Below, piece by piece: positions 22,291 to 34,299 of a stretch of DNA of 64,000 bases; the stretch's first letter is position 1, and each line of letters starts with the position of its first letter. Origin of the DNA: Cryptomeria japonica (lineage: Eukaryota; Streptophyta; Pinopsida; Cupressales; Cupressaceae); contig NC_081408.1 in NCBI RefSeq assembly GCF_030272615.1, forward strand, positions 403,675,389 through 403,739,388, given 5' to 3'. A program made the translations under genes and the position numbers. Below the pieces are notes generated by a model. The model ran no database searches. It had not been told where the DNA came from and worked only from the letters and a program-made list of their open reading frames with translations.

Positions 22291-22572
22291 GTTTGATTGT
22301 GGGTAAGGTTTCCCACTATGGTTTTTCCCTTACCAAGTTTCCACGTTAAAATTTCTATGTTATGTGTTGTGGATGTTATTTCTCTTTATGTTTCATGCAT
22401 TAAGTTAAACCGGTACTGCTATATTCGTTAATCTATTTTACCGACACTTAAGTTTGGTTTACTGGCATTTAAGTTTGAATTAGAATAACTTGTATTTGGA
22501 TTAAAATTATTGACAACTGGTTCACAACTGATTCACCCCCCCCCTCTTAGTTGTCCTTTCTGGGACCTAACA
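22291..22572 (+). repeat. Copia-1 3' LTR, second part
   Basis: Continues with GTTTGATTGTGGGTAAGG, as in other copia LTRs of the window (compare 36225), and ends GGGACCTAACA at 22572. Confidence 0.85.
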
Positions 22573-24432
22573 TTCATTTCTTTTGTCACTTCTGACTCTA
22601 ATCAAGAGGATAATGAGCCTCTACCATTTAGAAGGGTACAAAGAAAGAAAGCTGACCAGCCTCCGGTAGAGGAGAAGAAGGTGGAGCCAAGGAGGAAGCT
22701 TGTGAGAAAAACAACAAAACCTACTGCACCCCCACATCTGGCAAAGGAAACTTATTCAGAAGAGGAAACTAGTCACATCCACTCCGACAACCCCCAAAAA
22801 GAAGAAGAAGATTGATGATACTACTGAATCTGGTAAGGCTACAATGACCTGTGCTGAATTAAATGATGAAATAACCAAGGATGGAATTTTGAAGAGTGTA
22901 TCCATTTATTATGAAGATTTAGAGGATAATGAGCAGAATGAGATTGAAGAGGCAATTTTGTTACACATAGATATATATAAGAAAGCCTTAGTAGAAATTT
23001 TGAAGGAAATTCCTCTATCACTGTACAATAAATTAGATGCTAGAAGACTTGATGTAGTTAAGAGGGATAGAGAAATTAAGGAAGTAGAACTTTTGGGTAT
23101 GTGTGGTTCAATAAACAATGAGGAAATGAAATGATGCATTGATGTTGCAAATAGAACAATTTTTAGTAGAAAACCCCGACAAATAGGCCTAATGATGGGC
23201 AAGGTAAATGAGGTAGTAAATGAGACCAAAGATGGTTGGACCAAATTCTTCCAAAACAATCCTGATTTTCTCACCCACCAAGAAGAATTTGTAAAAGCAA
23301 CAACCTCCACCATCCTAGACAGATCTAAAGGGAAAGGTATTTTGGGTAGTTTAGCTCCAATTTTGAATAAACCGACAGTAACTATAAGTATACAAACACC
23401 ATTGGCAATAGAGGAGAGTGTACAGTCAATACCTACAGAGACAACTTTTGAACAAGGAAATATATAGGGTACTGACAATATTGTGGATAATAATCCACCG
23501 ACAGTAATTGATACTGCACCAAGTGGCGAAGCCACTAATGCTAAGGAGGATAAGGTAAAGGGAACTAAGACCATACCAACAGTTAATATTGATTCCTCGA
23601 CAAAGGTTTTGGCAATTGACACTTATCAAGTTTAGAAGAAATCAAAATCACTGAGATGAGTCCCACTGAGTTAATGATGATGGCTACTCAAAAACTAATA
23701 AAGAAGGGATCGAAAGATAAAGGAATAATATATCACTCAATCACAGTTTTGCATAGACTAATTCCTGATTGTAAGATTGAAAATGAAGCAAGCCCTTCCG
23801 ACAAGCTTAAGTCATTAACTGAGCATATATCTAACAACTTTCAATCTTTGCAGCAAATTTCAGACCGACAGGCACTTGAGAGATTTACTATGGCTAAGAG
23901 AGCCACTTTTTATCAGATTATTGAAATAGAGAAGAAGAAAATTGAAGGAAAATTGATTCTTATTGAGAATTGTTTGAAACAGTGTACAAATATCTACAGG
24001 GTCTGTTGTAACATAAAAACTCTTACAACAAATGTAGATAGTAAATTAAAGGAGTTACATGATAAGGTTGCTAATATTGCAAACTCTTTTGATGGATTAA
24101 CCTCACTAACAACATCTATTGATGGACAAATTTTGTCTTTGGAGAACCAATTTTTTGCTTATGAAAAGGAAAGTGACAAGATCATTCCGAGAGAAAGGAG
24201 TCTAAGAGGATTGGTGAGTCCAAGATTGGATTCACTCAGTGTACATAAGAGAGAATGTATGGATATGATTGCTAAGCCCACACCAACATAAGTCAAAGAG
24301 AAGGAAACACTTGCACACTTACTGAGTGGACTTGTATCCATATCTGAAACCTTCAAAACCAGTTGGGATACATATTTACAGTTGCTAGACAAGGCTTATG
24401 AGGAAATTTTGAAATTGGTCAAGCTCCAGTAA
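22573..24432 (+). pseudogene. Unrecognised charged coiled-coil ORF of the non-autonomous element
   Basis: I do not recognise the family. Pieces in more than one frame form one decayed gene. They run from a basic/acidic linker (RKKADQPPVEEKKVEPRRK, 22600-22800), through a helical region (SIYYEDLEDNEQNEIEEAIL, 22890-23130) and KGKGILGSLAPILNKPTV, to a long coiled-coil C-terminus (23656-24291), for example TSIDGQILSLENQFFAYEKE. Stops are at 22813, 23132, 23465 and 24289, with at least one frameshift. The layout (N-terminal domain, acidic linker, coiled coil) resembles ORF3 of the LINE at 32575, but I see no clear sequence match. It may encode a gag-like particle protein or a captured host gene. 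Confidence 0.5.
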
Positions 24433-24484
24433 AGTAATCTATATTTATTCATTCTTTTTCTGCACCAAATTCTTTCAATTCTTT

Positions 24485-24664
24485 CACTGGTCTTTGGCAT
24501 TAATGCCAAAAGGGGAGTGTATATAATGTGAAAAATATCAGACAAAAAAATATGGGAAGGATATCAGAAAGGAGTGTATTTCTCAAGGGGAGCATACTTC
24601 AAGTTGAACCGGCAGGGAATCCATTATTCACATGAGTGTTGCCATCAATGCCAAAGGGGGAGAT
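24485..24664 (+). promoter_or_regulatory. Two polypurine tracts before the LTR
   Basis: TTTGGCATTAATGCCAAAAG followed by GGGAG lies near 24493. The second, CATCAATGCCAAAGGGGGAG, directly precedes the LTR at 24665. Copia-C shows the same duplication. Confidence 0.6.
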
Positions 24665-25561
24665 TGTTGGCAATTGACAGTCATTGGATTGATATGTTGT
24701 CATTGATGGAAACATGGCAACATGGTAACTTGGCAACAAGATTCATAAGGAAGCATACACCGGCAAACACCGACACCAGCACTAGCACCGACATCCAGCA
24801 CTTCAGTGAAGTCGACATCAGTCTTGGACTCGAAGGAAGTTTTATTTGTAAAAACATTTTGTAATTATCGCATAAGGTCGCCATTGTATATCTTTTGTAA
24901 TACATTGTAAGCCAACATAAGGCATATTGTTTGTGAAGGGTATGTAGGTCAGTTTGTTAAGATCATTATAACAAGATGATGTGATAGATTGTAATAAGGA
25001 TATAGGAGACTGTGTAATGTGAATTATATGTATGTAGATGATTTGTATGTGAATGTTATATCATGCAATGATCTATGGATAGTTTGGAAAGCATTCTTGG
25101 AGGAGAGGAGATACCCGTAGAAGTGTTCAGGGTTTATGAACTGGTACAGAGAAGAACTATAACCAAAACTCTTTTTGGCATAGCAGATGCATTTTATGAT
25201 TTCATTATTACTGTTTTATTTTAGTAGAAGCTTGTAGTCAATGAGACTCTTTTGTGATGAGCAGTGTGCTCTAGGCAGTGTGCCTTCCTGCATGTGCAAG
25301 CCCCCATTTTATGTAATATCTTTCATATGCCTAGTGAACTGATATTGTGGGTCTCAAATCCCACTATGGTTTTTGCTCTTTGAGGTTTTCCATGTATAAA
25401 CTCTGTGTGTTATGTTGTTCATTTATATGGATGGTTTATTTTCTTCAAGTTATATGTTTCTTCATTTATTAGTTTATATGTGTATGTTCTAAAAGGGTAA
25501 GATCATATCTTACCGACAGAACACTGATTCAACCCCCTCTTAGTGTTCTTGGATCCCAACA
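24665..25561 (+). repeat. Copia-type LTR, 897 bp
   Basis: Perfect terminal TGTTGG...CCAACA and a preceding polypurine tract. It contains the LTR words CACTATGGTTTTTGCTCTTT and CTAGGCAGTGTGCCTTCCTG, shared with the other copia LTRs here. Confidence 0.8.
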
Positions 25562-26580
25562 ACATGAACACTAGATTTACATGGAAAACCGAAACATGAA
25601 AAACCACTGTGAGAATCTAACTCACAATATGAATAACAATGTTTAACATTTTAAGCTTACTGCCAAGGAGTACCAACACCTAAAGGACTTCTAGAACTAA
25701 GGAACACAACCTTAGGCAAGATACAAATAGGACTTTCTCATCAACGAATGAAATAGTTGAATTAAAATTGAGAAAGATTCTCCAACACATGAAATTGTCC
25801 TTGAACAACTGGGTCAAGTTATCAACATCATGGCAAACATCTCTGATAATCTTCACTGTCACAACACACTGTCTTGCAAAATATGTACCTTCAAAGTTTT
25901 TCTCAAGCTAACTTTCACACAACAATAAACTCAAATCTTCTTGCAAATCATTTGCATGCACTTCTCACCCAATTCACTTATCATCACTTCATAATTAATC
26001 TATCCATAGATCTTAAATATGATATACAACATTGAAATCTTAGTTAAGAGTCAACCAAAACATAATAGGCAATATTACACAAAAGCTTTTAAGCCACCCA
26101 GACCTAAAATACTCAAATTGGTCCACTCTAGGAGAAAGAGGAAACCAAAACATATTACAATACATCATTCCATGATTTATTCAACAATCCACACATGCTA
26201 ACACATACTTGAAAGCCGTTACCAAACGTAAGGTGTAGAAACAACCACTCAGCCACATAACCTCTTTCGATGTAAAATACTCAATGTAGATCTCCACACA
26301 CCATGGTAAGATCTAAAACAACATCTCAACACATCTTCCAACATATATCCAAACCAAAATAATATGATCCACTAAACCGCAACACAATAAACAACATATC
26401 CAAAGGGAACCAAAAGCTTTCCGAACCAATTTGAATGCAAGATGACACAAATGACACCAAAAACATTAACTGGAACACAAAAAATAATTCTACAACAATC
26501 AAGAGCATATTTAGACCAACATACATCTAGATAACTAAGTTTGACATCAATGACAACCATACAAGCTCATGCTTCCAACA
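25562..26580 (-). repeat. Minus-strand copia LTR, 3' end missing
   Basis: Read on the minus strand it starts TGTTGGAAGCATGAGC at 26580 and continues GTTGTCATTGATGTCAAACT, as in the Copia-C LTR (36586). Near 25640 it has CTCACAGTGGTTTTTCATG. It stops at the 25561/25562 junction, lacking the last ~150 bp. This suggests the neighbouring element inserted into it. Confidence 0.7.
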
Positions 26581-27050
26581 ATCTCCAACAAATTCTAGAT
26601 GAGACAACTAGGGGTGAATCTGAATGGTCCTGATAATCATAAAGGTCTTTAATGATCTAGTTTTAATCTTGATTGAAGGTTCTATTACAAGCCTGAAAGT
26701 TTCTGAGTTTATTAGACAAATGTGTGACAAGTGATAGATGTGTGATAGGTTGCATCAGATGTGGTACTATGTTTGACAAATGTGTGTCTAATTATGACAA
26801 ATACAACAAAGATTGATCAATTGTGGGACGAATTAAATGATTGTGACAATCTATTTTCCTTAAGTTTTTGTTCCATATTTTGATTAGTTTTGATTTTGAA
26901 CAGTGTTACTCCAAATTTCAAAAACTTTTGTCTTCTCTTTTGAGTTTAGGTCTTCCCCACATTATGTCCTTTGTTTGAAAAATCTTTCCCATAATTTTTG
27001 CTAAGTCTTAAGCTCATAGTCAACCTCTATCAATTTTTTGGGTTTCATCA
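26581..27050. other. No feature seen
   Basis: AT-rich sequence without a credible ORF or repeat; probably decayed repeat DNA. Confidence 0.5.
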
Positions 27051-27268
27051 TTCCAGTGTTCCGAAGTTTCCCAATTCCCTAATTTGTCAACTTCAAAGGG
27101 TTCCAAGGTTCTAGTGTTTTGAAGTTCCCCAATTCTCTGATTTACCGACTTCAAAGGGTTCCAGTGTTCCGAAGTTCCCCGATTCCCCAATCTGTCAACT
27201 TCAAAGGGTTCCAGTTTTCTATAGTTTTGAAGTTCCCCATTTCCCAGATTTGTCAATAGTCCAAAGGG
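27051..27268. repeat. Tandem repeat, four units of 50, 58, 50 and 60 bp
   Basis: Units begin TTCCA and end CAAAGGG, with a core GAAGTTCCCCAATTC. They alternate a short and a long form, making a ~108-bp dimer present twice. On the minus strand (27020-27256) the dimer stays open and gives a repeating peptide LEPFEVD[RK]LGN. I regard coding as chance. Confidence 0.8.
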
Positions 27269-29160
27269 TGTAAAAAAAAATATCTGAATTCTTGACTATG
27301 AAAAATCAAAAAATTCTAGCTTTTTTTTTTTAAAAGAAGGCAAGTATAGAGCATAGCAAAAAAGCCAAAAGGCAACAAATAAAGGCTATATACTTTGGAG
27401 GAAAATTTATTTTATTTAGAAAAAAAGACTTCACATATTTTTAAAGAAATGAATTTCCATTTAAAAAAATCAATTACAGAAACTAAAGGGGCAAGAGGAA
27501 AAGATATAAATATGTAAAAAATAAAGGGGAGAGGATCTAGATTTTCTGATCCCTCTTGTACTTTGATGCACGAGTGAGACTCGATCAAAATTTATTTATA
27601 GAAATTTTGTTGTTTAATTTCTTGCACAAAGGGGAGATAGCAATAATTTTCTTTTGGAAGCATGATATTTGTATAGAAGCATAGAGTCTCTGTACTCTCT
27701 TATTTTGTTTAGAAAACTAAAGAAAATTTCTGAAACTTTGTGTTCATGCATATTTCCTTTTGATTGTCATTTTCTTTGTAATTTGCAATCATTGCTAGAT
27801 ATTTTATCTATAATATTAGATTGTGGGTATGATTATTATAAGAATTTTGAGTCTCAAATATCCATTCCATTCAATGGGACTGCTGTTGTTTTTCTTGATC
27901 TTTCTGTGGGTGTTGGGTGAATGAACTTTGTGTCATTTATCTTTGTTGCACATTCATTTATAAATTGTATGGGTGTTACCTTGCCCTTCCTGCTTTCTAG
28001 TTAAAAGCATACCCCCAAAAAATCAAGTTATATCATAAGAGGGAGCTATACCTCTAAAATTTAGAGGAAAATTGTTTATCCAATAAGCAATTTCTCCAAC
28101 TGTTAGCTTTTTATTTGTCTTTCATATTGGGTACAGAGGAGTCATTTTAATTGTGATTTTGGGAAGACAAATATGTAAATTAACAAATAGATAATCAAAA
28201 AACATGGAGAACAATTTGGTTGTTGACTCAAATTGTATAACTTTAGGATCTAGAGTTTCATTTTCAGGGCTTAAATTAGCTCCAAAATTTTAATTGACTC
28301 TACTATTAAAACATATCAATTAAGAAATGAACCACAATAAATTACAATCCTAACTCAAGGGTAAGATATTTCTTGATCCAAGATCTTGCAGAAATAAAAT
28401 ACCTATCCACAACCTACACACAGAGGTTCAGTGGCACAAGCCCAATAGCATAAACTCGACTAACATTGGCTCAACTTTCCTCTTAACTCAAAGGTCATTG
28501 GGGAATTTTTGTTTTACCTTGGGAGGTAAATGAAGAGTATCTATGGGGTATAATTTGCACACCCTGAGCCAATCAAGTAATTACAAAGGCTCAACTTCTA
28601 AATAACAAAGGTTCATAGTACATACTCCAAGAATGCCTGTACCTAAACTTTTACACATGTGGAGACCTAGTATGTTTTATTTCCATAACCAAACCCATGT
28701 CCTCACCCCAATGTGTCTTGCATCACCAAGGAACACATGAACATGCATACTAGGTACATATTAGGTTTGGACTTGAGCTTTCTCTTTCATCCCTTTATAT
28801 AACCCATTGAAGTTGTGTGCTTGAGGCCAAACCTTGGTTGGGGTGATAAAATCCCTAGACAAACCTCGTTTAAAAAAATTGGGTGTCATTACAATTTCTC
28901 TTACACCCCATATCCATGAAGGCAAGGGGAGAGGATATGCATGTAATAGTTTGAGACCACCCTACAGAAGTGCAAGTGCAAAAAACATGGAAAGCAATCG
29001 TAAATTACCTCTAAGAAATCAAAATATTATTTACTCTAGAAATCAAAGACACAAAAGCTCCAACCACAAACATGTTAGTAGTTTTAACCTCCAAACCTTG
29101 AACGCATAGTAAACAAGTTGCACCACTTAGTTCCATCAAGGTTTAGCTAAAATAAAAACT
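27269..29160. other. No gene seen
   Basis: Low-complexity and unique AT-rich sequence. ORFs at 27669 and 28834 have no recognisable domain, no repeats and no conserved context. Possibly old transposon debris. Confidence 0.5.
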
Positions 29161-29475
29161 CTAATTTAAAAATTAAGCTATTTTTTATTTTATTTTATAA
29201 AATTTTCAATGAAAAGAATTTAAAAATAGAAAATTTCTAGAAACAAAAAATTCTATAAAATAGAAACTTTTCTAAAAATGAAAAAAAATCTAAAGTAGAA
29301 CCTTCTATAAATGGAAACTTTCTTAACATGAAAACTTTCTAAAAACAGAAACTAAATCTTAAAATGAAAACTTTCTAACAATAACAAACTTCTAAAAATG
29401 GAAACTTTCTAGGAATAAAATTGTTGGGAAAACAAAAACTCTCTAAAATAAAAAAATTCTTAAAAAAAAACCAAT
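29161..29475. repeat. A-rich degenerate minisatellite
   Basis: Repeated words close to AAAATGGAAACTTTCTA, roughly every 20-25 bp, strongly degenerate. Confidence 0.65.
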
Positions 29476-29742
29476 TTTTTTCAATATAAAAGGAACAAAA
29501 ATAGAAAGCAAAAGAACAAGTATATCTAATGAATACATGAATAGAGAATTCACTAGTTATTTTTGTATTTTGAGGCTCTTGATAAAAATTGATCTCTCAT
29601 ACCACCCTCAAAGAAGCCTTCAACCTGAAAGATCAAACTCACAAAAACTCACAAGAATAAGAATTAAATTGATCGATTCATGTCAGGTTCAATAAAATAT
29701 GCATATTAAAAATTAGGAAATATTCTAATTTATTATAAGAGT

Positions 29743-29757
29743 AATGGCAAACCCAAA
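29743..29757. repeat. LINE target-site duplication (left)
   Basis: AATGGCAAACCCAAA, matching 34445-34459 (AATGACAAACCCAAA) at 14 of 15 bases. Confidence 0.8.
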
Positions 29758-29759
29758 TT

Positions 29760-32363
29760 TCTAAGGTCCTGACCTCTAGACTCTTGTCTATTCTCCTGGC
29801 TTTTATTAAACACCAACAGAATGAGTTTGTTCCTGGAAGACAAATTCTCGATTCCATTATTACTGTTCATGAGAATATTCACTCTCTTGTTAAATCGAAG
29901 AAGCAGGGTCTCATCCTTAAGCTAGATCTCTCCAAAGCCTATGATAGGGTGGACTGGTCTCTTCTACAGAAAGTCCTTACTGATTTTGGGTTTGCACCAA
30001 GAATTGTGGATCTTTTATCCCAACTTACCACTACTGCATCCTTTGTTGTTCTTGTCAATGGTTCTCCTTCAACCTTTTTCCAAGCTTCGAGAGGTCTTAG
30101 GCAAGGAGATCCTATCTCCCCCATCCTATTCATTATTATGGCAGAATGCTTTGGACGGACCATGGAAAATTTGGTGCAGATAGGATCCTTTAAGGGTCTC
30201 CAACCTTCTTCTGCTGACCTTATTTGTTCACACCAGCAGTTTGTTGATGATACAATAATTATGGGGGATTCAAGCATCTCAGAAGCTAAAGTTCTAAAGA
30301 ATACCTTGTGTAAATATGCTTCTACAACAGGGAAGCTTATTAACTGGGCCAAAAGTGATGTCTTTTTCATTAACACTCCGGAGAGAAGACAACAAAGGAT
30401 CAGCAGAATTCTAGAGTGTAAGATTGCTGACCTACCTGCTACCTACCTTGGTCTCCCCATGGGGATTGCCCCTCCTGACTCCTATTGGAGTTCGCTGGTT
30501 GATAAATTTCACAAAAAACTTGCAGGTTGGAAAGGGGCTCTCTTAAGTCAAGTTGGTAAGCTCCTTCTTCTTAAGGCTACTCTTCAAAGTATCCCCATTT
30601 ATGCTCTTAGCTTATTCAGAATTCTAGTCAAGTATGCTGAAGCTATTGAGAAAATTCAAAGAAGATTCCTATGGTCTGGGGTGGAGGAAAAGCAAAGAAT
30701 GTCCTTGGTGGCATGGGATCAGGTCTGCAAGCCAAAAAGCAAAGGTGGTCTGGGGCTTAGGAGGATTCGCACTTTAAATGAAGCTCTCTTGTCAAAACAA
30801 GTTTGGAGATGGTTTAACTCTGATTCTGAATGGTGCAAAATTTGGAGAAGTAAGTATTCTCTTCTGTCCTCTTCTCTATCTTCTTTTCTTAATTCAGATC
30901 TTAGTATAAATGGATCTCATATCTGGAACCATGTTTCTAAATGTAAAGAGGTGTTTGCTAAAGGTGTGACATGGAAACTTGGAAATGGTAGAAAAGTGAG
31001 ATTCTGGGAGGATCCTTGGCTTTTTGACAAACCCCTAATGGATTTCTATGAGTGGGCTTCCCATGCCCCCTCTTGTATTGGCTGTTTTGGTACCTTAGTG
31101 GCAGATTACTGGGATGGGAACAACTGGCAGAACATTGATAGTATTCATCCCAGTCTCTCCAAGCTCAAAACCCAACTGTCTGCTATCTGGCTGAATAAGG
31201 AAGAGGATTCCCTAATCTGGAGATATAACCCCAAAGGTACCTTTACTGTATCTTCGATGTATTGTATCCTCTCCCCCTCCCCTCCTATGAATCCTTTCTG
31301 GTCTAAAGCTTGGTTAAAAGGGCTAACTCCTAAAATCAATATGTTCTTCTAGACTATTCTCCAGAATAAGATCCTTACTATTGACAACCTTAAATGCAGA
31401 GGTTTTGCCCTTCCAAATAGGTGTTTGTTGTGCTTTCAAGAGGAAGAGTCAGTGGACCATCTTGCCCTCCACTGTTCTTTCTCAACCTCTATTTGGGAAA
31501 GCTTCCTCAAAAGCTTTAGTCTTGCTTAGGTGTTTCCTAGTAACATCAGAGATTTGTTCTCTTCCTGGCAAATTCATTGGACCAACTCTTTTCTGAGGTG
31601 TATGTGGCAGCTCTCTCTGCCTCACATTCTGTGGGGTCTCTGGAAGGAAAGAAACAACCGAATTTTCAAGGATGTGTCCTTAAATCAAGACATTACTTTT
31701 TAGAAAATTCAAAGGGCTATTCAGGAAAATATGGGAACTATGGAGGTCTCTTGTTACTCAAACAACTCTTTGGAGTCAAATATCTTAAGAGCCTGGAATA
31801 TGAAGATCACTGATGGTCATAATATCAGCCACAATAAAAGGCTTGAAGTTAAATGGCAAACCCCTCCCCATGGTTGGCTTAAAATCAATTTTGATGGAGC
31901 AACCAAAGGAAATCTAGGTCCTTCAGGCAGTGGAGCTATTCTCAGAGATGATAGAGGCATTTGCAAAGGTATGGTTGCTATCCCTATTGGCATTCAAACC
32001 AATCATAAGGCGGAAGCTATGGCAGCCCTTCAAGGCATCATTCTAGCCAATAAATGGAATTGTACCCATCTCTGGATCGAAGGGGATTTCAACAATATTA
32101 TTAAGTGTCTCAATGGGACCTCTCAGCCCTCTTGGTCGATCCACAATATAATTTTTTCTGCCATTGACATCATTAGAACCTTCAAAAAATGCCACATATC
32201 CCATATATATTGGGAGGCCAACTGTTTTGTTGATTGGGCTACAAACGTGGCGGTGAAGAATGATACAATAACCATGTGGACAGGTGAGAGCGGTTTTCCC
32301 GGAGATGTAAGACAAATCATAATTAATGAAAGATATCGAAGTACCCCAAAGAATCTTGATTGA
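29760..32363 (+). pseudogene. LINE ORF2: reverse transcriptase, zf-RVT, RNase H
   Basis: One frame runs over 2.6 kb. RT motifs: NEFVPGRQILDSI, LKLDLSKAYDRVDW, SRGLRQGDPISPILF and QQFVDDTIIMGD (FVDD for the usual YADD). Then SLVAWDQVCKPKSKGGLGLR, the zf-RVT region CRGFALPNRCLLCFQ...HLALHC, and an RNase H domain (about 31850-32250) with KINFDGATKGN, HKAEAMAAL and WIEGDFNNI. Three TAG stops (31350, 31527 and 31701 or close by) sit where Trp is expected and fit TGG to TAG. The product would have nicked and copied LINE RNA in the nucleus; the endonuclease half is gone. Confidence 0.9.
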
Positions 32364-32574
32364 CAAGGCAATTATGATATGTACTGAAGTAAGCACTTCA
32401 AGTTACTTCGATAATGAGGGAATTACTCATTATAACATCAAAGTTAGCAAAACGTGCATTATAACTTGTCAAATCAATAATGCTACGCATGCTTTCTGGG
32501 CTTTTGTTTTAGCTTCGAAAAGCTTTCTATTTCACCAGCTCTGTAACCTGAACTTGACTGTGAGAAATGACACC

Positions 32575-34299
32575 ATGGGCGGAAATAGGAGAAGATATGA
32601 GCCAAGAAGTGGCAAGGAGTGGAAACAAAAAGATGAGGTGTGGGAAATTTTGCAGAAGGGTGGTCTTTCGAGCTTCCTTGAGAGACTCCATGGCCGTGAT
32701 GGAAAGATAACCAGCTTCTTCTACAAAAATTGGAAGAAGGGAAAGCTTAAAATGGGCGACCAACTGGTGGAAATTGACGAAGAGTTAATAGCTAAAGCTA
32801 CGGGACTCAAAAGGGAGGGCTGCAATTTCTACAGAGACAGGAAGGTCAGTAGGGAAGCCATTGAAAGGTACCCGGTCACAAAGAAAGAGAAGAAAAGACT
32901 GGTAAAGTTGAGCAAAATCTATTACCCACCTAGGGATTTTGCAAAGTCCTGGCAGGAAATTCTCTTTGTTTTAATGAGGTATATAACTCTAGATGGCAGG
33001 TTTACGAAAGTATATGGATATCACTTTGTCCTCTTAAATCATTTTAGGCATAACGATAAGGTGAATTTCCCTTATTTCTTGCTCTGTTCTATGAATGCAT
33101 CCCTAAAAGCATATAAAGAAAATCCTCGGGGTGACACTGCAATGCACCAGGGACTTATGGTCCTCATTTATGATCATCTAAATGCCAGTAAAATCAATAG
33201 AATGTAGCTCTCTGTGGATTCGGAAGAAGAAATGTCTGATTCTGATTTCTTGGAGGAGGAGGATTCAGATAATGATTCCTCGACTAAAAATGAGGAAAGC
33301 TATGACGACTCAGAGTATGAGAGGAGCAAGAAGAGGAAATCAAGACCCTCTTCTTCTAAGAGTAAAAAACCCCAAAGAAAACCCTTGATTAGTATTTCTT
33401 TGGAAGAAGAGGACTCTGATTTCCCTGAGGAGAAGAAGAACCCTAAGGGAGTGCTGAAGGAAAAAAGTAAATTCCAAGCCCAACCCAGGAAGAAGCAAAA
33501 GAAAATAGAGGAGACTGGCAAAGATCCGGAGGATACAAGTAAGGAACCGAAAGAGGACAAGCAAACAAGAACCCTGGAAGCTGAACAAAGCCTGGAGATG
33601 GAGACTATGGAGGAGACCCTCAGGGTTGCTGACACTATTTCTACCCTCCATATTGCTAAAGATGAACAGATAACCCCTGGTAAAGTTACTCCTTCTCCTG
33701 GTCTTCACCTCGAGGCCTTGAAGGGTTTTATGAAAACCATTGAATGGCTTATTGACGAGAATAAGAATACTGTGGATGAATACAAAAAACTCTGCAATAG
33801 AGTCATGATCCTGGAGACCATTAACATTGGAGAGGGGAACACTATGGCCAATTATATTGAAGATTTGAAGAACACAATTGCCAAAGCAGAAGACATCAGA
33901 GATGCCTTGAATCCCCGGTTTGAGAAAATTGAAAAGGAGATACAGGATAGAAAAACCCTGGAGGAAACTAACGAAAAAACGCTCTCGGATATAGTTACCA
34001 AAGTGGACAAGATAGAGGAGTGCCTCAAGAACATTGCGGAGCAAAGTCTCAGCATTTTGAAAATCTCAGCCAACAACACCCATACCCTCATTAGCAAGCT
34101 CGATGATGAAAAGGAAACCCAGGAAATTGACCTGGATGCAAAAGGAACCGGGGAAGCCCAAGGTCCCAAAACTCGCACCCATGGAAAGAGGAAGGAAAAG
34201 AAAGTGAATAAGGACCTGGAGGAGCTAAAAGCAGTTGGGGTGACCTATGATGAGCTGGTGACTAAGGTAGATAATCTGCTGAAGAAAATTACTATGTAG
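32575..34299 (+). pseudogene. LINE ORF3: captured or additional protein of unknown function
   Basis: I do not recognise it securely. The frame runs from ATG 32575 (MGGNRRRYEPRSGKEW) to the stop at 34297, 575 codons, with a single TAG at 33205. The N-terminal ~210 residues look globular: GGLSSFLERLHGRDGKITSF, ATGLKREGCNFYRDRK, YITLDGRFTKVYGYHFVL. They recall the putative plant transposon protein family, but I cannot confirm this. An acidic/basic linker (DSEEEMSDSDFLEEEDSD, then KSKKPQRKP) and a long coiled coil follow (for example KTLEETNEKTLSDIVTKVDK). It starts 212 nt after the ORF2 stop on the same strand, with no poly(A) between. Confidence 0.65.

Larger units (their letters stand above)
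1..22572 (+). mobile_element. Copia-1: Ty1/copia element, 5' end outside window, split by Tat-A
   Basis: The order gag, zinc knuckle, protease, integrase, RT, RNase H, polypurine tract and 3' LTR is that of Ty1/copia. The 5' LTR and primer-binding site lie left of base 1. The 3' LTR begins at 3838 and is cut at 4633 by a complete Tat element. It resumes at 22291 and ends ...CCTAACA at 22572. Removing Tat-A (4634-22285) and one GTATC copy gives one continuous LTR of about 1.08 kb. All coding frames are broken, so the copy is dead. Confidence 0.9.
22573..25561 (+). mobile_element. Non-autonomous copia-like element, 3' half
   Basis: Copia-1 abuts this sequence on the left, so its 5' half is probably beyond the window. 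It contains an unrecognised ORF (22573-24432), two polypurine tracts and an LTR starting TGTTGG at 24665 and ending CCAACA at 25561. No RT, integrase or RNase H is present in the visible part, so it would depend on another element's enzymes. Confidence 0.65.

Noticed and set aside
22909-23622. 237-residue minus-strand hydrophobic ORF resembling a membrane protein
   Set aside because: Opposite to the charged coiled-coil ORF, and its hydrophobic runs mirror the Glu/Lys-rich codons. No conserved motif.
27669-29109. Possible host gene exons (ORFs of 83 and 91 residues)
   Set aside because: No recognisable domain, no splice-consistent neighbours and no conserved partner in the window.
33340-34044. 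234-residue minus-strand ORF opposite LINE ORF3
   Set aside because: Leu/Phe-rich product of reading Lys/Glu-rich coding sequence in reverse; no domain.
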